Below are positions 42,415 through 55,885 of a stretch of DNA of 64,000 bases, piece by piece. The position numbers and the translations under genes were made by a program. The stretch's first letter is position 1, and each line of letters starts with the position of its first letter. The notes beneath the pieces were generated by a model, which was not told the origin of the DNA, made no database searches, and saw nothing but the letters and a program-made list of their open reading frames with translations. Source of the stretch: Strobilurus pachycystidiatus (Eukaryota > Basidiomycota > Agaricomycetes > Agaricales > Physalacriaceae); NCBI GenBank assembly GCA_019915135.1, contig JAHLMK010000007.1, positions 434,001 to 498,000 on the forward strand, read 5' to 3'.

Positions 42415-43367
42415 ATGGACCAGCCTCGTACGCTGGAAGACGGCGACGATTGGGCGATGGCGGTAAGGGGAACCACCTTCACATGTCTGATCTGCTCATC
42501 ACCCTCTAGCCTGTTCAAGCCTCGTCCATCTCGACCACCTTCCACCCCGCCGCAGACCTCATCGCCGCCGCGGCCCCCGACGTCGTCCTGCGCTCCGCCG
42601 ATGCCGTCGCGTTCTACGTCCATCGCCGCGTGCTCGCCGCCGTCTCCTCCAACGCCTTCGCTGCCCTCCTCGCCCACCAGCCCGCCGGCCCCGTCGCCGT
42701 GCTCGACTCCTCCGCCGTCCTCAACGTCCTCCTCCACGCCGTCTACAACCTCCCCAGCGCGCAGTACTCGCCGTCCTTCGACGCCGTCGCCCGCGCCGTC
42801 CACCGCATGCCCTTCTACGGCATCGCGCCGCCCGCGCTCGTCCATCCCGCCAAGTGCATCTTCTCGCTGCTCTACTCGTTCGCGCCGTACCAGCCCATCG
42901 ACGTCTACGTCCTCGCCGGACGACACCACCTCCACGAGCTCGCCGTCGTCACATCCGGCCATCTCCTCTCCTTTGGGCTCTATGCCATCACGGACGAACT
43001 GGCCGAGGGCATGGGAGGCCGCTATCTCAAGAAGCTCGTCTTCTTGCATCTCGAACGCATGAACGCTCTCAAGGAAATCCTAGCCATCGCGCCTGCTGCG
43101 CACCCACGGTGTCCGAGCGATTCCAAGCGGTCATGGGCCTTGGCGGCTGCTGCCTTGTTCAAGGACGCTAAACCAGGTCGGTTTTTGCCTTGCCCAGCTT
43201 CTCTGTGCTCACTGCCTGCAGATCTCTCGCCGTCCATGCTGGCCGCATTCATGTCGAGGCTAGCTGGAGATATCTCGTGCCCCACATGCATCACTACTTT
43301 CCGACAGGCGCTGGTTACCGCCGCGCACAGGTGGGCGCGTGCAAAGGTTTGCATCCTCTCTACTTGA
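42415..43367 (+). CDS. BTB/POZ domain protein
   Basis: Exons 42415-42462, 42510-43176 and 43222-43367 give 286 residues. After MDQPRTLEDGDDWAMA the BTB fold runs about 25-120 (PDVVLRSADAVAFYVHRRVLA). This is the typical Agaricomycete stand-alone BTB form, with a helical C-terminal region (ITDELAEGMGGRYLKKLVFLH). It is probably a Cul3 adaptor or oligomerisation module. The second intron is 45 nt, in frame and free of stops, so retention would give a 301-residue variant. Exon 2 is very GC-rich. Confidence 0.82.
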
Positions 43368-43941
43368 CGTAGCTCATTCTAAGCAGTTCCACAGGCCACC
43401 ATCAGCTGATTACACTATGCTTCCCCTTGCTCTGTATGTATCGACTTTCTCAACCGTTGCGGATAGAGCCTTCTTGAGCACCACACTGTTCACTTAACCA
43501 TGTATCACTTAGCAAGGACCGTTTTTACTAACCTTACGCGACTGTCGATGTTGTACGATTACTATGCCATAATTCTTGATCGTGTTTCTCATCCTCAAGG
43601 TCTTTGCCAAAATGTGAACCTCACGCCACATCATGAATTGAACACTATATCACTCGATTCAATCTCGTCTATCGCCACATCAGAATCCTCGTGATAACCG
43701 CCACACTTGCCTATGCCCGCAAAGGAAGTTACCAAGTTGGGATCAGTGTGTCCCTCCGCTCTGTTCTCCCTGAGAATCCCACGAGTAAGTAAATTTCAGC
43801 AAGATAGATTCTACAATCAAATAATAAAACAACGGACGATAATGATACACTTGGTAGTCCTCTGGGGTGTACATACAGATAGTAGCATAGAACAACAGCG
43901 AGGAGGAGATAAATGTCATAAATAGAAAGCGTCCGGCATCA
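43368..43941. other. intergenic between convergent genes
   Basis: 570 bases, AT-rich, no gene. Confidence 0.5.
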
Positions 43942-45930
43942 CTATAACCCCGACTCCCAATCCTCCGGCTGCGGCATCGTCTCCATCCTCTGTGGCACCA
44001 GCGGCAGAGACATCCCCTTGCCCTCCAGCAGCTTAGCGCACTCCAACCCGCCCTCGCTGCGCAAGTGCCGATTCAGCGCATCCATCCTCGCGAACGGCTT
44101 CTGGCACCCCTCGCACTGGAACGGCCGATAATTCGAGTGCAGCTGCTCATGCCGTTTACAATCGTGCTGTCGCGCAAAGCCCTTACCGCACCCCGGCCAG
44201 GGACACAGGAAGGGTTTCTCTTCGTTATGTGAGCGGATGTGACCTAAGGACAATCAACTTGGTGTATATGGAAAGGGAAGTGAAAGAAAACGAACCTTTG
44301 AGGTTGAAACTTCGTGTAAAGGTGCTCCCGCAGCCGGGGACGGGACACATGAAACTCGCATCCTGTTTCCGTCTATTGTGGCTAGCCACCTTTGTCCGGT
44401 CTGTGGTGACGTTCTTTTTGCTGATGTTGAGCGAGATGGCCTGCCCGCCGACGCTGACTGACGGTGGCAGCTCGTCGGGCCTATTCCGGGGTGAGACGTT
44501 CGGTGATGGATATGGACTAGCGCGATTGCTATTCGCGGGGCTAACGTCGTGACTGCTGATGCCACGCTCACTGCGCGACCCACTTGACGCCCGGCGGACA
44601 TGTCGGCCTCGCATCCCCGAGCCCTCGAAACCCATGAGCGCTCTGCTCCCCATGTTCATGTTCATGTTCATGTTGTTGTCGGGAGTGAGATAGTCGCCAA
44701 AGTTGGGCTGTGGCATCAAGTAACTGCCTGCACCGATATCGTCGCTACGGCTCCCGCGTACATGCCCGGGGCGGTTGCCAGACGCAAGCTCACTGCGTGA
44801 TCTGCGCAGAGCGACCGAGCCAGAGTCGCCTGGCGATAGGAAATTGTTATCACCTCCAAAGGAGAAGGGCTGGTCAGAGACGGCTGATTCGTCCTTGTAG
44901 GATTGGTTGACTCCACTCAGACCTAGAGCAGGATTTACGGCCATGGTATCCCACACAGGGAGGGGAGATGCGTCGGATTTGCTACGAGAGCGGCCTGCAG
45001 TTGGGGGAATGTATAGGGACGTCGATGATGGGGGACGTGATGGGAAGGAAAATGGCTCCTGTCGTTGTTGCTGGGCGCTGCCATTTTGCTGAGATATCGG
45101 TGGTGGGGCGGGGGATGGCGTCGACTGTATCCAGGAAGGTGGTGGAGGTTGTTGTGATTGTCCTGCAAAAGCAAGTGTCAGTTACGATCACAAAAGAAGC
45201 CGAGTACGGAGGCTAAACAGCAACAAGGCTCACCTTGTCTGAGCGCGTAGAGAGCGCCGTTGTTGTTAAGCCCGTTACCGACTGGCGTCGCAGGCACGAG
45301 CCGGAGGTGTGGCCCGCCTGTCCCGTCACCATCGGGGGCATTGATAGAGGGCTGCTGATATGCAGATTCATCATCTGGCATGAGCAATCGCGGTGGGCTG
45401 GGCCTGGGAGGATCGCTTGGAAGCGGCTCCGTGCCCCAGCCTGGCGACGGGGTGTGGTGATTGAAGGACATGTTCTCGAACGATTGCTGCACGTCCATGC
45501 GCGGCGATGCCTGGAGGCTGGCCGGCGTTATGTGTGGCGATCCACCGTTCGACGACGGGGAGGAGTAGTCGCCATATGTGGCGTTGGAAAACATCATGTA
45601 CTGGGGAGAGGCGTTGTCAAAGTCGGATGGATTGTACTCTGGGGTGTATTCCGGGAACAGCAAGAGCGACGAGTTGTTGTGATCGTCAAAGGTGTCGAGG
45701 TCAGAAAAGTTGGAGCGGGGAGAGCCGCCGAGCGAGCCGCCGCCTGAGCCGTAGGATGGGGTGTGGGGAAATGCGCCACCGGGTGGGGGAGACAGGATAT
45801 CACTGTGCTGGCCGTCGCCGATGTCAAAGGCCTCGAAGGGCGGTGAAGGCGGGATGGCAGAGAAGCCGATGTCGAGGTCGCCGAGAAACGGGCTGTGGGT
45901 GTCGGCTGTGAGGAATAGCGTGTCATCCAT
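43942..45930 (-). CDS. crz1: Crz1-like C2H2 transcription factor
   Basis: Three exons (45930-45234, 45162-44296, 44243-43942) give 621 residues. A long Ser/Pro/Asn-rich regulatory region includes SRSKSDASP and RRSRSELAS serine motifs and an (NM)4 run. Three C-terminal fingers follow: [41 protein letters not shown], and the atypical [20 protein letters not shown]. The [17 protein letters not shown] finger is the hallmark of the calcineurin-responsive factor Crz1. Its activity would then be set by Ca2+/calcineurin dephosphorylation and nuclear import. No PxIxIT docking site was identified with certainty. Confidence 0.85.
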
Positions 45931-48238
45931 TATAAGAGGTGCGAGTGGTTAAGTAGCAAAATGGAAAGACGGCGATGCAGTGGCCATGGCAGTGCCGGAT
46001 CATCCCGCCCGGCTCCTCGGCATTGCTGCACCGCCCCAGGCCCTCCTTCCCTTCCACCCCTTACTCGTCTTGCACCGCCCTGCCATCACGCCTTCTCTCG
46101 CGTACTGGAAGCGTCTCAGACGCTCTTTTGTCTACTTCTGCAGTCGCCGTGTATGTTCAGCCGAGCTGTTTCCACCGCGTAGCGCATCACTTCCTTGATG
46201 ATCTCCGTTGAGCCTCGTGTTTATGGCGACGGGGAGCGCGACGCGTGCCTGGCTACGCCCTGCGTTCCTGCCGCCTCGTTGTCCGCCTAGCCTGATAAAC
46301 AGACGCCACACTTGTGTTCACTCACACGCTTGCCCTTTTTTTTGGCCACATATTACTAATCGTAGAGTCGATTTACCCCGTACTCGTGATGGTCCTCGTT
46401 GCACACACACACGGCCCAGGTCTGTTTCCTGGACGTGGCGGAATTGATAAGATCCCGCATCTCAGATGGATCCTTGATCATCACCGAGTTCCCAACCAGG
46501 TTCTCAACACACATGGACCATCTGTTCACCGTCGTGTTTCAATTGCCGAAAACAGTGATATGGCCTACCACCGGCCTCTGATCATCTTTCTGGACGCCGG
46601 CGACATCACTTACTGTCTCGACGTCGTTTCATTCTACCAACCTTCCATTTCTCCACAAAAGGTCTGTGGCGCAATCTCATGTTTCTGATCTCAGCTCATG
46701 AATCCTTCCGAAGACTGCGTCTCCACTCGGAGCACGAGATTAGCGCGGTGTTTGATGTCAGTGTAAATATCCCATGGACATCTCGGCCTCGACGGTGTTG
46801 TGGCGTAATTTACTCGAGGTAATCGATTACGAGAATCTGTATGGCTGACGCATACCACGATAAACATGCGACTACACATTCATCAACACGTCTTTGTTCC
46901 CACAACACCTAATTCTTATGGTCAATCGAAGTAACACTAAATCACTTTGCCTCTTCCACTCTTGAGTATCGTCAGTGCGCTTTTCCCTCAGTCACAGACC
47001 CAGTCGTTCGTCCAATCATTCACATGCATCTTCACAGACACTCTTCGATCGTGATGTGAAACACGACCCCGTATTTCCACTCAGTCCCTCTAAGCCAGCA
47101 CGAGGCCCGTTTGCTCGAAGAAGAAATGATTGACGTGAACTCAGACATTGCCCATAGTGCTTTATCTCAACTCATCAAGGAAATCAACGTCGCGACTAAC
47201 ACGCAGAATCAAGGCGGGAGTTTGCTGTGGAACACACATTCGCTCGAGTTTTGCTTGCTTGTAGGAATCTCCTCAGAGGCCATTTCCACGTACAAGGTGA
47301 AAAGCTTACGTCTCCGCTACTAGAATAACGACCCCAGAGGTCCCAAGCTATAACAAGCCCTCTCACGACTCCGTGTCGAAGATTCAAGCTCTCACATAGC
47401 CTTCAACATAGATAGCAGATCACAGACACCGGATCGCGGGGTACAACCTGTACACAGCTCGGATTACTCGGATATCACTACCACCGACGCGACGTGTTTT
47501 GCACAGCGTCGAGCGTGGGTCGTGATTGCGTTTGAGGAAGAGCCTGGAAGATTGTTGGTGGCGCAACAATAGGATTCTGTACGGCTGCACTCGGCTTGAT
47601 GGTGACGCATACGCATATAAGCGGTCGTGATTGTCTGCGCAGACCTTGATGGTCATTTCGACCTTTATTGTTTGGCTATTCCGCCTAGTAGCATTGCGGT
47701 GCCATGCGTGGACGAAGTACTCAATCTGCTGCCAGGTGAGTATGAATGAACCGTGTTTCCGACGAAGACAGCCTACATAATCCTTGCCTTATGCTGAACT
47801 GCTACGGTAGGATTGTTATGAATCATCTCCTCTCATGATCACTCGTCGACATATGCATATGTAGTTCCGCGACGTGAGCGACATCTCATACAAAGGTTTA
47901 ATTTGTGTCAGACTATGTAGTATTCACGTAGTGTATGTCATTTGTCGACGAGAATCTGCTCAAATAGTGAGCAATGGACCATTTACCCAGCATTTCGGTT
48001 CTTTCATCTAGCCTTAGGCGCCTGTCGCGCGGGATTGGGAAGGTTTCATTGAGTCTGACTAGTACTGCTGGTTCCAGACGACTCACATTGATATTGTGGC
48101 ATTAAGTCCCAGGTCCAGGTCCACGAGAATGTAGACGGAATGGAAGTGGAATACATACAATTAAATAGATCGTGTACGCGGTATATATACATTCAGTTTG
48201 GTTATAAATCTCCTCTCTAAAGCTTGAACTTTCCAAAA
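45931..48238. other. long intergenic region, no gene recognised
   Basis: 2.3 kb upstream of the Crz1-like gene and downstream of the methyltransferase gene. It is AT-richer with pyrimidine tracts. GTGGCGCA occurs at 46667 and 47560, GTGGCGTA at 46802. Open frames are short and unsupported; a long promoter or a non-coding RNA is possible. Confidence 0.45.
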
Positions 48239-49033
48239 TCAGTAGACCCCTGGTATCAAACGATATGGCACCTCCTTGGCCCATTTGTCCCATGTCGAGC
48301 CAAAGGTAGACTTGAGCATCACGTCTTCCTCCCGCACCCTGATGCCGACGAGTATCACTGTCAACGCCGACATCCCTGACAGCCAGAACCCAGCCATCAA
48401 CAGCCCGCCAGCCGTCCCCACCGCACCGCTCTCCTTGAACCACGAGTTCGCGCCTAGAAGGCACACGGCGGATCCCGTAAAGGCACAGACAGAGCCGAGG
48501 TACGAGGGATGCCTGACGATGGAGTATGGACCGGTCGTAATGAGCTGATGATCCTCTCGCTGCGCCAACTCAAAGGTAAACATCTTGCCCATCTCTCGGT
48601 AGCACAGCAGACGCAGGGTACAGCCGAATATACCGACGGCGCAGGAGATGAAGAAAATTGGGGTGGCATGGGTGACGGTGTGGAGGGAGTGATTGGCAAA
48701 GGTGAGGTGGGAGAGTACGAGTTGGCTCGTGGAGGACGATGGATAGGTGACAGCAAGTATGACAGCGCACTCGCATAGAGTGAGAATCCAGTATATTACC
48801 TAGAGACGAGGACGATCGTCAGAAGGATGCACGTTAAATGAGCAGACATCAAAGGCACTCACGTTAATGACAGGGAACATCGCGAAGACGATGCCCAAAG
48901 CGAACTCAGCCGTCTTCCAGCTGACGTTCTTGGGGACGTAGTGCTCCTTCTTTGTTGCCTGGTGAGGCGGATTTATGGCAAGATGGACGCTGGTGGTCAT
49001 CGCCAGAAGGAAGGGGATCTTAATCAGAGACAT
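48239..49033 (-). CDS. isoprenylcysteine carboxyl methyltransferase-like protein
   Basis: Exons 49033-48863 and 48799-48239 give 243 residues. Several transmembrane helices lead to the ICMT/PEMT-type C-terminal core. Its motifs are TTGPYSIVRHPSYLG (SAM and substrate site), then IRVREEDVMLKSTFG, then WDKWAKEVPYRLIPGVY. It would methylate C-terminal prenyl-cysteine at the ER, or act as a paralogue with another lipid substrate. Basidiomycetes carry several divergent copies, so it is not assigned to Ste14. Confidence 0.87.
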
Positions 49034-50610
49034 GACCGAAGAGAGTTGAGACGAGGGAGTACAGTGAAGGGGGCTGAGGAGATGACGGAGACAGCATAAA
49101 AACCCAGTCTTTTAAAGGATCTGGATGTGACAACATCCCGTACAGCCAGGTATCATTTGTGAGTGGCACGGTGCCGAACGGGAATGACGATGCACTGGTC
49201 CAAGGCTTATTGGATTATTTGAATTTCGTCCACAATCCGAAGTCGTCGGTTAATTTCCTTGAGCTTCATCGTGACAGGCAATGGCCACACATTGTGGTGC
49301 CGGGTTCTGCTCGCGCCGTGGGGAACCGGCGCTAGAAGGGTGTCAGAACGACGAGCTAGAGGTTGAGAACCAGCTCTACTCGCCTTGAATTCCGGCACGG
49401 TGGTGCTATAGCCTTCGGACTTGGTAGCCTCGTGCCTTGCGAAACACGGCATGTCTGTCGACATGCCATGCCATGGAGACACAGCTTGTGACTCCTTTCA
49501 TCGCGCGATCTCAAAGAGGCATAGACGTCAGTTCAACCCTGTTGCAGCCCTGCTGTAATGATAGCAACCTCGATTTGTACCAGGCCCGAATATCATCGGA
49601 CCAACATATATACAGCTGCACTGTATGAGGACATAGAGCGAGGTTCCAACATTAACAGCGGGCATCATGTACGACATACGTCGAACTGCAGCTCTCAACC
49701 TATGGGCCAGGCAACAAGCGCGGGCACATCCATCGAAAAAGAGCCGCATCAAGCATTGGAGTAACGTGCAATGAAGCAAATGTACATGACTCACAATGAT
49801 GTTTGAAAGGCGCGCTCGAAGGCGGCAACACCGGAGCAGCCCCGCGTTCTCCGGGAGTCGTCAGGGCGGCGCGCCTTGTGGGAACTTATGAAGCGCGCCC
49901 ATGGAAGAAATGTATTAGTTTGGCGAATTTGTGGACCACCACACACATACTAGCAAGCGAATGCATTGAAACTTTCGTTAATTCCGTGCTTCATACTTAT
50001 TACCGCGAGTAACAACAGGTGACGACCATAATATGAGCATCCTGTGAGCAGGACATCACCGACGAAGAAGGAGATGAGGCGAGAGCCAGCACTTGGCGAC
50101 TGATGGATCCTCGGTGAGCGGGTTCAAGGCGCGTTATTCGTGGGAAAGTACCCGCAGTGCCGAGCTACGGCAGCTGCGCAGGCCTGAATGATTGTGGCGT
50201 GCACAGATTTTTTGGCGTCGTATCACAGGCAGACAACATGCTGCACATACAAGATTATCATAATTTACAACATTGGGTAACAATATGCAATACTCAAACT
50301 CTCGACTGTGCAGAGGCGGATTACGCAGCGTACGCACAGGCGGGACAGAGTAATCGACTGATCCGTCTATGGATGGTGTAGAGTACGGTATCGAGAAATA
50401 TCAGGCAAGCTGATGACACGAAACACCAGAAAAATAAGTCGCAATAACTTCAAGATAAGAGTCGCGATTCTTTACAGGTCACATCATACATAAGTAGGTA
50501 CATGTACACAAGATTACAGAAGAGAGATTTCGCAGACAGCATAAATCGAAAACCGATACAGTGAGATAAAGATCGAAAGCAAGGTCCATTACTCGGGCAA
50601 TCACAACCAC
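49034..50610. other. intergenic, no gene recognised
   Basis: 1.6 kb between the 5' end of the methyltransferase gene and the 3' end of the Argonaute gene. Only short frames; TGTGGCGTGCACA occurs near 50194. Confidence 0.5.
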
Positions 50611-53600
50611 CTAGATATAAAACATCGTCTTCTTCATGTCGTCGTGAATCTAAGAGCGATACCATTTGTCAGTCACCAGACACCAGTTTGTGAGAGCAAA
50701 AGATCACTTACACCATTGCCCCAAAGTTGCACCGCCGCCCTCCAAGTCTGCTCGGCCTCTTCCTCGCGCGTGCCCCTTCCCCCTGCTGTGGTCGTCCCAT
50801 CGTCTAACATCAACTTATTCATGTAAATCCTGCCCCTCTCGCAGGCGAGGTCGGCGTAGTACGCCGCCGGGATGAGACTGACCGCCTTAGTGGCGCGCGC
50901 GTAGACGTACGAAGCATTGTGCGTCCCAACCTGGATTTCGTCCGCACCCATGTTGTTCTCGTCGTAGATGACGTTGTAGTGCGTGGGCTTGACGGTGCCT
51001 TTGAGTCCGGCGTGCGCTTGGAGGTAGAAGTCGAAGTCGAAGCTATGAAAATAAGGGGTTGTTACTAATGGAAAATCGATGAGATGAGCGAGATGGCCCG
51101 TACACGCCTGTGATACCCTTGTCGACGATGGTGCCGGGCTTGGTGTTCCCATTCTTATCGGCGTTGGCTGAATTGGTGGGGTAGAACCTATGCATCATCA
51201 CTCAGAATGCTATTGCATGGATAGACGGAGAGGAGATAAAACACACCGAGCATGATGTCTCTTTCCACAAATTATAATCGTCACTTTCGGGTTACAGTCC
51301 CCATTCTGGTTCAGACTCTGCGCCGCCACCTTGATCTTGCTCAGCTCCTCCCGGATGACGATATCGTACTGGCCCTACAAAACCCGCTTGTCAGTCATCC
51401 AACGGTGACCGCAAGAAAGAAAGATCGAACCTCAGATACCCCATCTCTGAAGACCAAAATTCTCTGCGGATATATCTTGCTCTTCTGCTTGTACGCCTGC
51501 AGCCTCTCCCTGACCATCCCCTCCAGATCATCCACGACCTCCTTGCTCATCCTCCCCTCATCTGGCCTCTGAATCCTCAAGCTCGCAGGGTAATGCACGA
51601 ACTTGCTATCAATGCTTGCCACGACAGCGGCGATGGACGGCGTGCCCCAGCGCGCCCCAGGTCCCGGATGCGTTACATCGATACCGATAACCATGGTCGT
51701 CTGCTTGTTCAGCCACTGCATGTGTGAGGCCGTCAGCGTGTGATTGATGCCGCCGAGCTTGGTGTTGACTTTAAGCGCGACGTTGGAGAAGTACTGATCC
51801 TGCTTGTTTGCATCGATCCGTTGGCCGAGGAGGCATTTCTCGAGCTGCATGCAGATGGTTGGGATGCCGAGCTCGATGTCGCAGATGCGCTGCATGCACA
51901 GAGTCATCAGACAACACTGTCTAGAAGGAGGAAAGGAACACGAACCTTGATTCCACTATAGATGAAATTATCCCTATGCGCCAGTAGCACCAGCACGAAA
52001 CTCGGCTTCGGCCCACCCTGCGGTCCCAGCGCATGCTGCAGCTTCTGCTTGATGTGCGCCTGCGCCTGTAGCCTCCCCGGGTCCATCCTCTCCGTCGGCA
52101 TTGCATCCGTCTCGACCATCGTAGGCGGACCCCCACTTGGCATACCCATCCCCGCCGCGCGCAACTTGTTGTAAAATCCCATCACCATCGGCAGGATGTC
52201 GTTCGTCTTATCTGCGTGGTACCGCACGCTCTGATCCCGCACCAAAAGGACCCACCACCGCTCTGCCCGAGCGGGCTCCACGAATTTGCTCTTCGTGATA
52301 TTCCACGAGCCCATGCTGGGATTGAGTGGCCCGTCCTTGTATGCGATAGTGGGAGGGGGTAGCATCCGTGCGGGAACGCCCGCCATCTCCACGTCCACCG
52401 ACAACTTGAACTGGTCCTGCAGGTGTCGGTCTTGGTCGAGGAGGCGCAACTTGGTGAACCCGTCGCCGGTGATGAAGTTGGCATTGGTGAGGGGCGGGTT
52501 GCATGCAACGTTCATCATATTCGCCACTTCCCTGTCCGCGAGCCGACCCCGGTATGGGTTGCCCGGTTCGATTTCGCATATCTCGGCGGGGAGCCAGGTA
52601 GGGCGCTTGGCGCTGCCGACGTTTATGACCGGGATGTCAGTAGGATGGTGGAGGGTGATGTTGTACTCTACAGACTGAGGGGTGAGTGGCCATAGGTGTA
52701 GAGAGATCGAAGACTCACTCCGCTTAAAGTAGGCCTCGATCGACATGGCTTTGACCTTGTACTCTTCACAGGGAAAAGTTGTGTCGCGAGCCGACCGACC
52801 TCCGATTCCGTTCAACTTCCATCGGCGCTTGTATCCAAGATGGGTGGTCGCGACCTTGATACTACTCGCCAGCTGCTTGGGAATGGTGGGGAGACCGCGC
52901 GCATTGCCTTGGAAGGCCAACAGAACCTCTGCCATGTTACCTGGGATGACGAATGGCGCCATCGTTACATTGCTACAATAAAATGAGCATGATTTAAGCA
53001 AGAGGAAAGAGTGGATGGCACACATATTAACCATGAGTTGCTTGTACGAAGGGCGGACAGACATGAAGTAGCCGCGCCACCCTTCGATCCCCATGCCAAG
53101 TTGGATGCGTTCTCCCGCGGGCTGATCGAAGAAATACTTGTTCTGCCCTACCCGGACGCCCAAACGCTGAGGCATATCTTGAAGGATTAGGTTGAGAGCG
53201 GACACAAGAGGAAGAGGGTCGTAATCCTTCGCTTTGACATCAGCGTCGAGATAGCTAGAAACAAACTGTCAGGATAAAGACCGAAAAGAGAAATGAGTGC
53301 CATACCTTTTCATCTCTTTGACGTTGAGCTCTCGGACGAGAGTAATGGAGACGGAATACACGTCAGCCTTTGGCGGCGGCCCGTTCTGACCCTTCTCGAA
53401 GAATGGGACGCTGAGCTCGATGTCGGGAATCTTCTTGGCGGCAATAAGGCGCTGAGTCCCGTCATGGGCGATATACGCCCGATGCGGCTGTACCTGGGGA
53501 CTCTGTTCGATGAGCTCAAACAGGCGCGCCTTGTTCTTCTTGAGGAACTGCTGTGGCTCGATCCCGATGGAGTAGTCGTACAGCTTGTCCAAGCCAGTCG

Positions 53601-53970
53601 TGAGGGGGAAGAAGTTAGAACGCAGCGTAATGGGTGTGCCCGCTGTTCCAAAGCCGGGGCGAGTCGGGCGCTGGGGTGCCTTGGGCACTTTGCGGAGGAC
53701 GGCGACTAGTTTCTCTTGGTTGGATGGCGTGAGGTAGTCGGGGATGCGGGGTGGGACGTTCTCCTTGAAGATGACCGGGCCACCAGGCCCGCCACCGCGC
53801 CCTCCTCCACGAAAGCCGCCTCGGCCGCCGCCGCCGCGAGGGCCGCCGCGTCCGTCCCCATGTCCGCCACGTCCGCCAGGAGAACTACCCCGTCCGCCAA
53901 CGGGAGAGCTACCGCGGCCACCAGGCGGTCCACCTGCACCACGTCCGCGCCCACGTCCTCTGTCAGCCAT
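50611..53970 (-). CDS. Argonaute (QDE2/AGO-type)
   Basis: Nine exons (53970-53306, 53254-53024, 52972-52719, 52667-51946, 51889-51431, 51374-51247, 51187-51104, 51042-50712, 50649-50611) give 970 residues. An RGG/GRG-rich tail (1-75) precedes the N, L1, PAZ, MID and PIWI domains. The slicer tetrad appears complete: Asp695 (GIDVTHP), Glu741 (KEVVDDL), Asp773 (FRDGVSE) and His869 (KPTHYNVIYDE). The C terminus ends in the buried hydrophobic MFYI typical of Argonautes. It should be a catalytically competent RNA-guided RNA endonuclease of the RNAi pathway. Confidence 0.95.
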
Positions 53971-54602
53971 AGATGTATCGTTTGTGGGTTGATAAGAAAA
54001 AAGTGCTGTATAACAGGAAAAGCGGCTCCAAAATGAGCACGCACGAGTCAGTCGACTGGCTTCCACAGACGCCCGCTGGAGTGGAATACAAATGGAATAA
54101 AAGGCTGGATATACTTGCGGGCGTGTGCGGAAGCACTTATCGCTTGCTTCAAGCAGAGAGATGGGAGCAAGAGGCAAGTGCTGTGCGGTCACATGCTTCG
54201 GCCGCGCGGCTTTTGTAGTAAATTGTACAAACTGCCCCATGCCCGATGCCCGAAGCTCACTCTGACTCCACGCCCTATACAGTACCGGTACCGCAGTGGC
54301 TTTTGGCCGGTTGGCAGATGGCATCGCCGTGGCATTGGCACCTACCAGCACGTAATTTACTTGGTCTGTAGCCTTCTCTGACGCGCCGGATCGTTGACCT
54401 CGTCAAAACTGAACAAGGGCATGATTCCGGGTTACGAGCCGCATTCGCCCAGCACTGCAGCGGGAGACAAAGGCGGAAGGGAGAGAGCGCTTCCAATCCT
54501 TCGATGATGTCGGTATTTTGCGCAGAATTGGTTCAAAGGTACATGAAGCGGTATATCGTCTCGTGGGGTGGACCCATCTCAATACAATTTCAGCTGCCAT
54601 TC
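53971..54602. other. intergenic (Argonaute promoter, Tvp38 terminator)
   Basis: 630 bases, no gene recognised. Confidence 0.5.
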
Positions 54603-55885
54603 TCAGCTTGTTCCTCCCAGAGAATAGGGTGCAGCAGTATCCGTCCACTGCTCCTCTTCATCAGAAGGCTTTAGGAGCGCAACGTGCTCTTCATGATCAT
54701 CCAATTCTTCGGCGGCCATCCCATGTTCCATCAGAGGTATGCCTTCCAGTTCACGCATATGTCTCTGTATAAGAGTGTAAATATACCTGGTAGTCATTTC
54801 AATTCAAGCAGACTATAAGAGTATTCACGACATACCAGCTGGTGTACACGGTTATTAGCACTCCTCCTCCGATGGAGAGGCCATTGATTAGCTTGGTTTC
54901 TGGCGAAATGTTCAGTATTTTCTCGATCCGGGTGCAACAACTCACGAGTATCCATTCCGCGACGGGTGTCGCCATCCGATAGAGCAGCCATTTTTGACGC
55001 GACGAAGATCTGCAGAAGTATTCTGGGGCAGAGGAAGAGCGTAGCCAAGACAAACTGCCCCAGTGAGACAGCTTCCGAGTCCATAGACTAGCGGCATCAG
55101 TTCGAAATCTCGGCTACGGAGGAACCACCTACAGCAAACAGAGAGTTTGAGTAGACCCACGGAGGGAAAACCGAAATGCGGATAAGGATAATTAGCGGCA
55201 ACCCTTTCACACGCTATTCATTACGGTCAATGTCATGATACGCGGCAAGAGGGAAAGGCACATACAATAGCATTCACTAATCCCTGCCATTGCTGGTTCT
55301 GGTTTGACCATTGTCGGAGACGACGGACGAAAAAGAGTCGGAGGATGACAAAAACAAGGGCAGAGCCAACGACTGAAGCGGCCGATGCAATGACGAAGCC
55401 TTTCATGCCATACGCGAATCCGCAGACGGTGATCAGTGTACTGTAGCCCATGAGGGGAGGAAATGAGAGGATTGCTACGTGATCAAAATCAACAGGAATT
55501 CTCTTGCACTCGAAGAGAACGAACTGATGGCACCAGTCAAGACGAGCCATCCGAGACGCATCCGGGCAAGGTCTGTCGCCCGATCATGCAGGTATTGAAG
55601 CACTCGCGCAGGAGTGACGACAATAACGAAGGTTCCTGCTCGCTACTTGAATAATCTTCCGCGTAGTGTTGTGTAGGCGTACCCAAGCAGATGTAAAATG
55701 CCAGCAAAAAGCAAACGAATGCCTGTTCGGCGTAAGTATCCCGGCGATAGATGGTTATAAGTTTAGTTTCTTGTTACCTTTCCAAAGAGATGGAGCTGTT
55801 GATATCGACGGAACGCAGTAGAGAAGCCCAGTCTTGTCAATTTCCACGCTTCACGAGGAATAGTGGCTGGCCCCCTGGGAGACAT
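54603..55885 (-). CDS. tvp38: Tvp38/TMEM64-type (VTT domain) membrane protein
   Basis: Eight exons (55885-55778, 55722-55683, 55635-55525, 55474-55266, 55213-55133, 55087-54946, 54899-54836, 54786-54603) give 312 residues. The VTT core is clear: ILSFPPLMGYSTLITVCGFAYG, VVGSALVFVILRLFF, then GLPLIILIRISVFPPWVYSN, then FVLATLFLCPRILLQIFV. A final helix is followed by an acidic cytosolic tail. Such proteins act in Golgi/ER lipid scrambling or vesicle traffic. Confidence 0.85.

Noticed and set aside
42159..43049. 296-residue minus-strand frame
   Set aside because: Antisense shadow of the GC-rich BTB exon; low-complexity Glu/Gly/Val composition and no motif.
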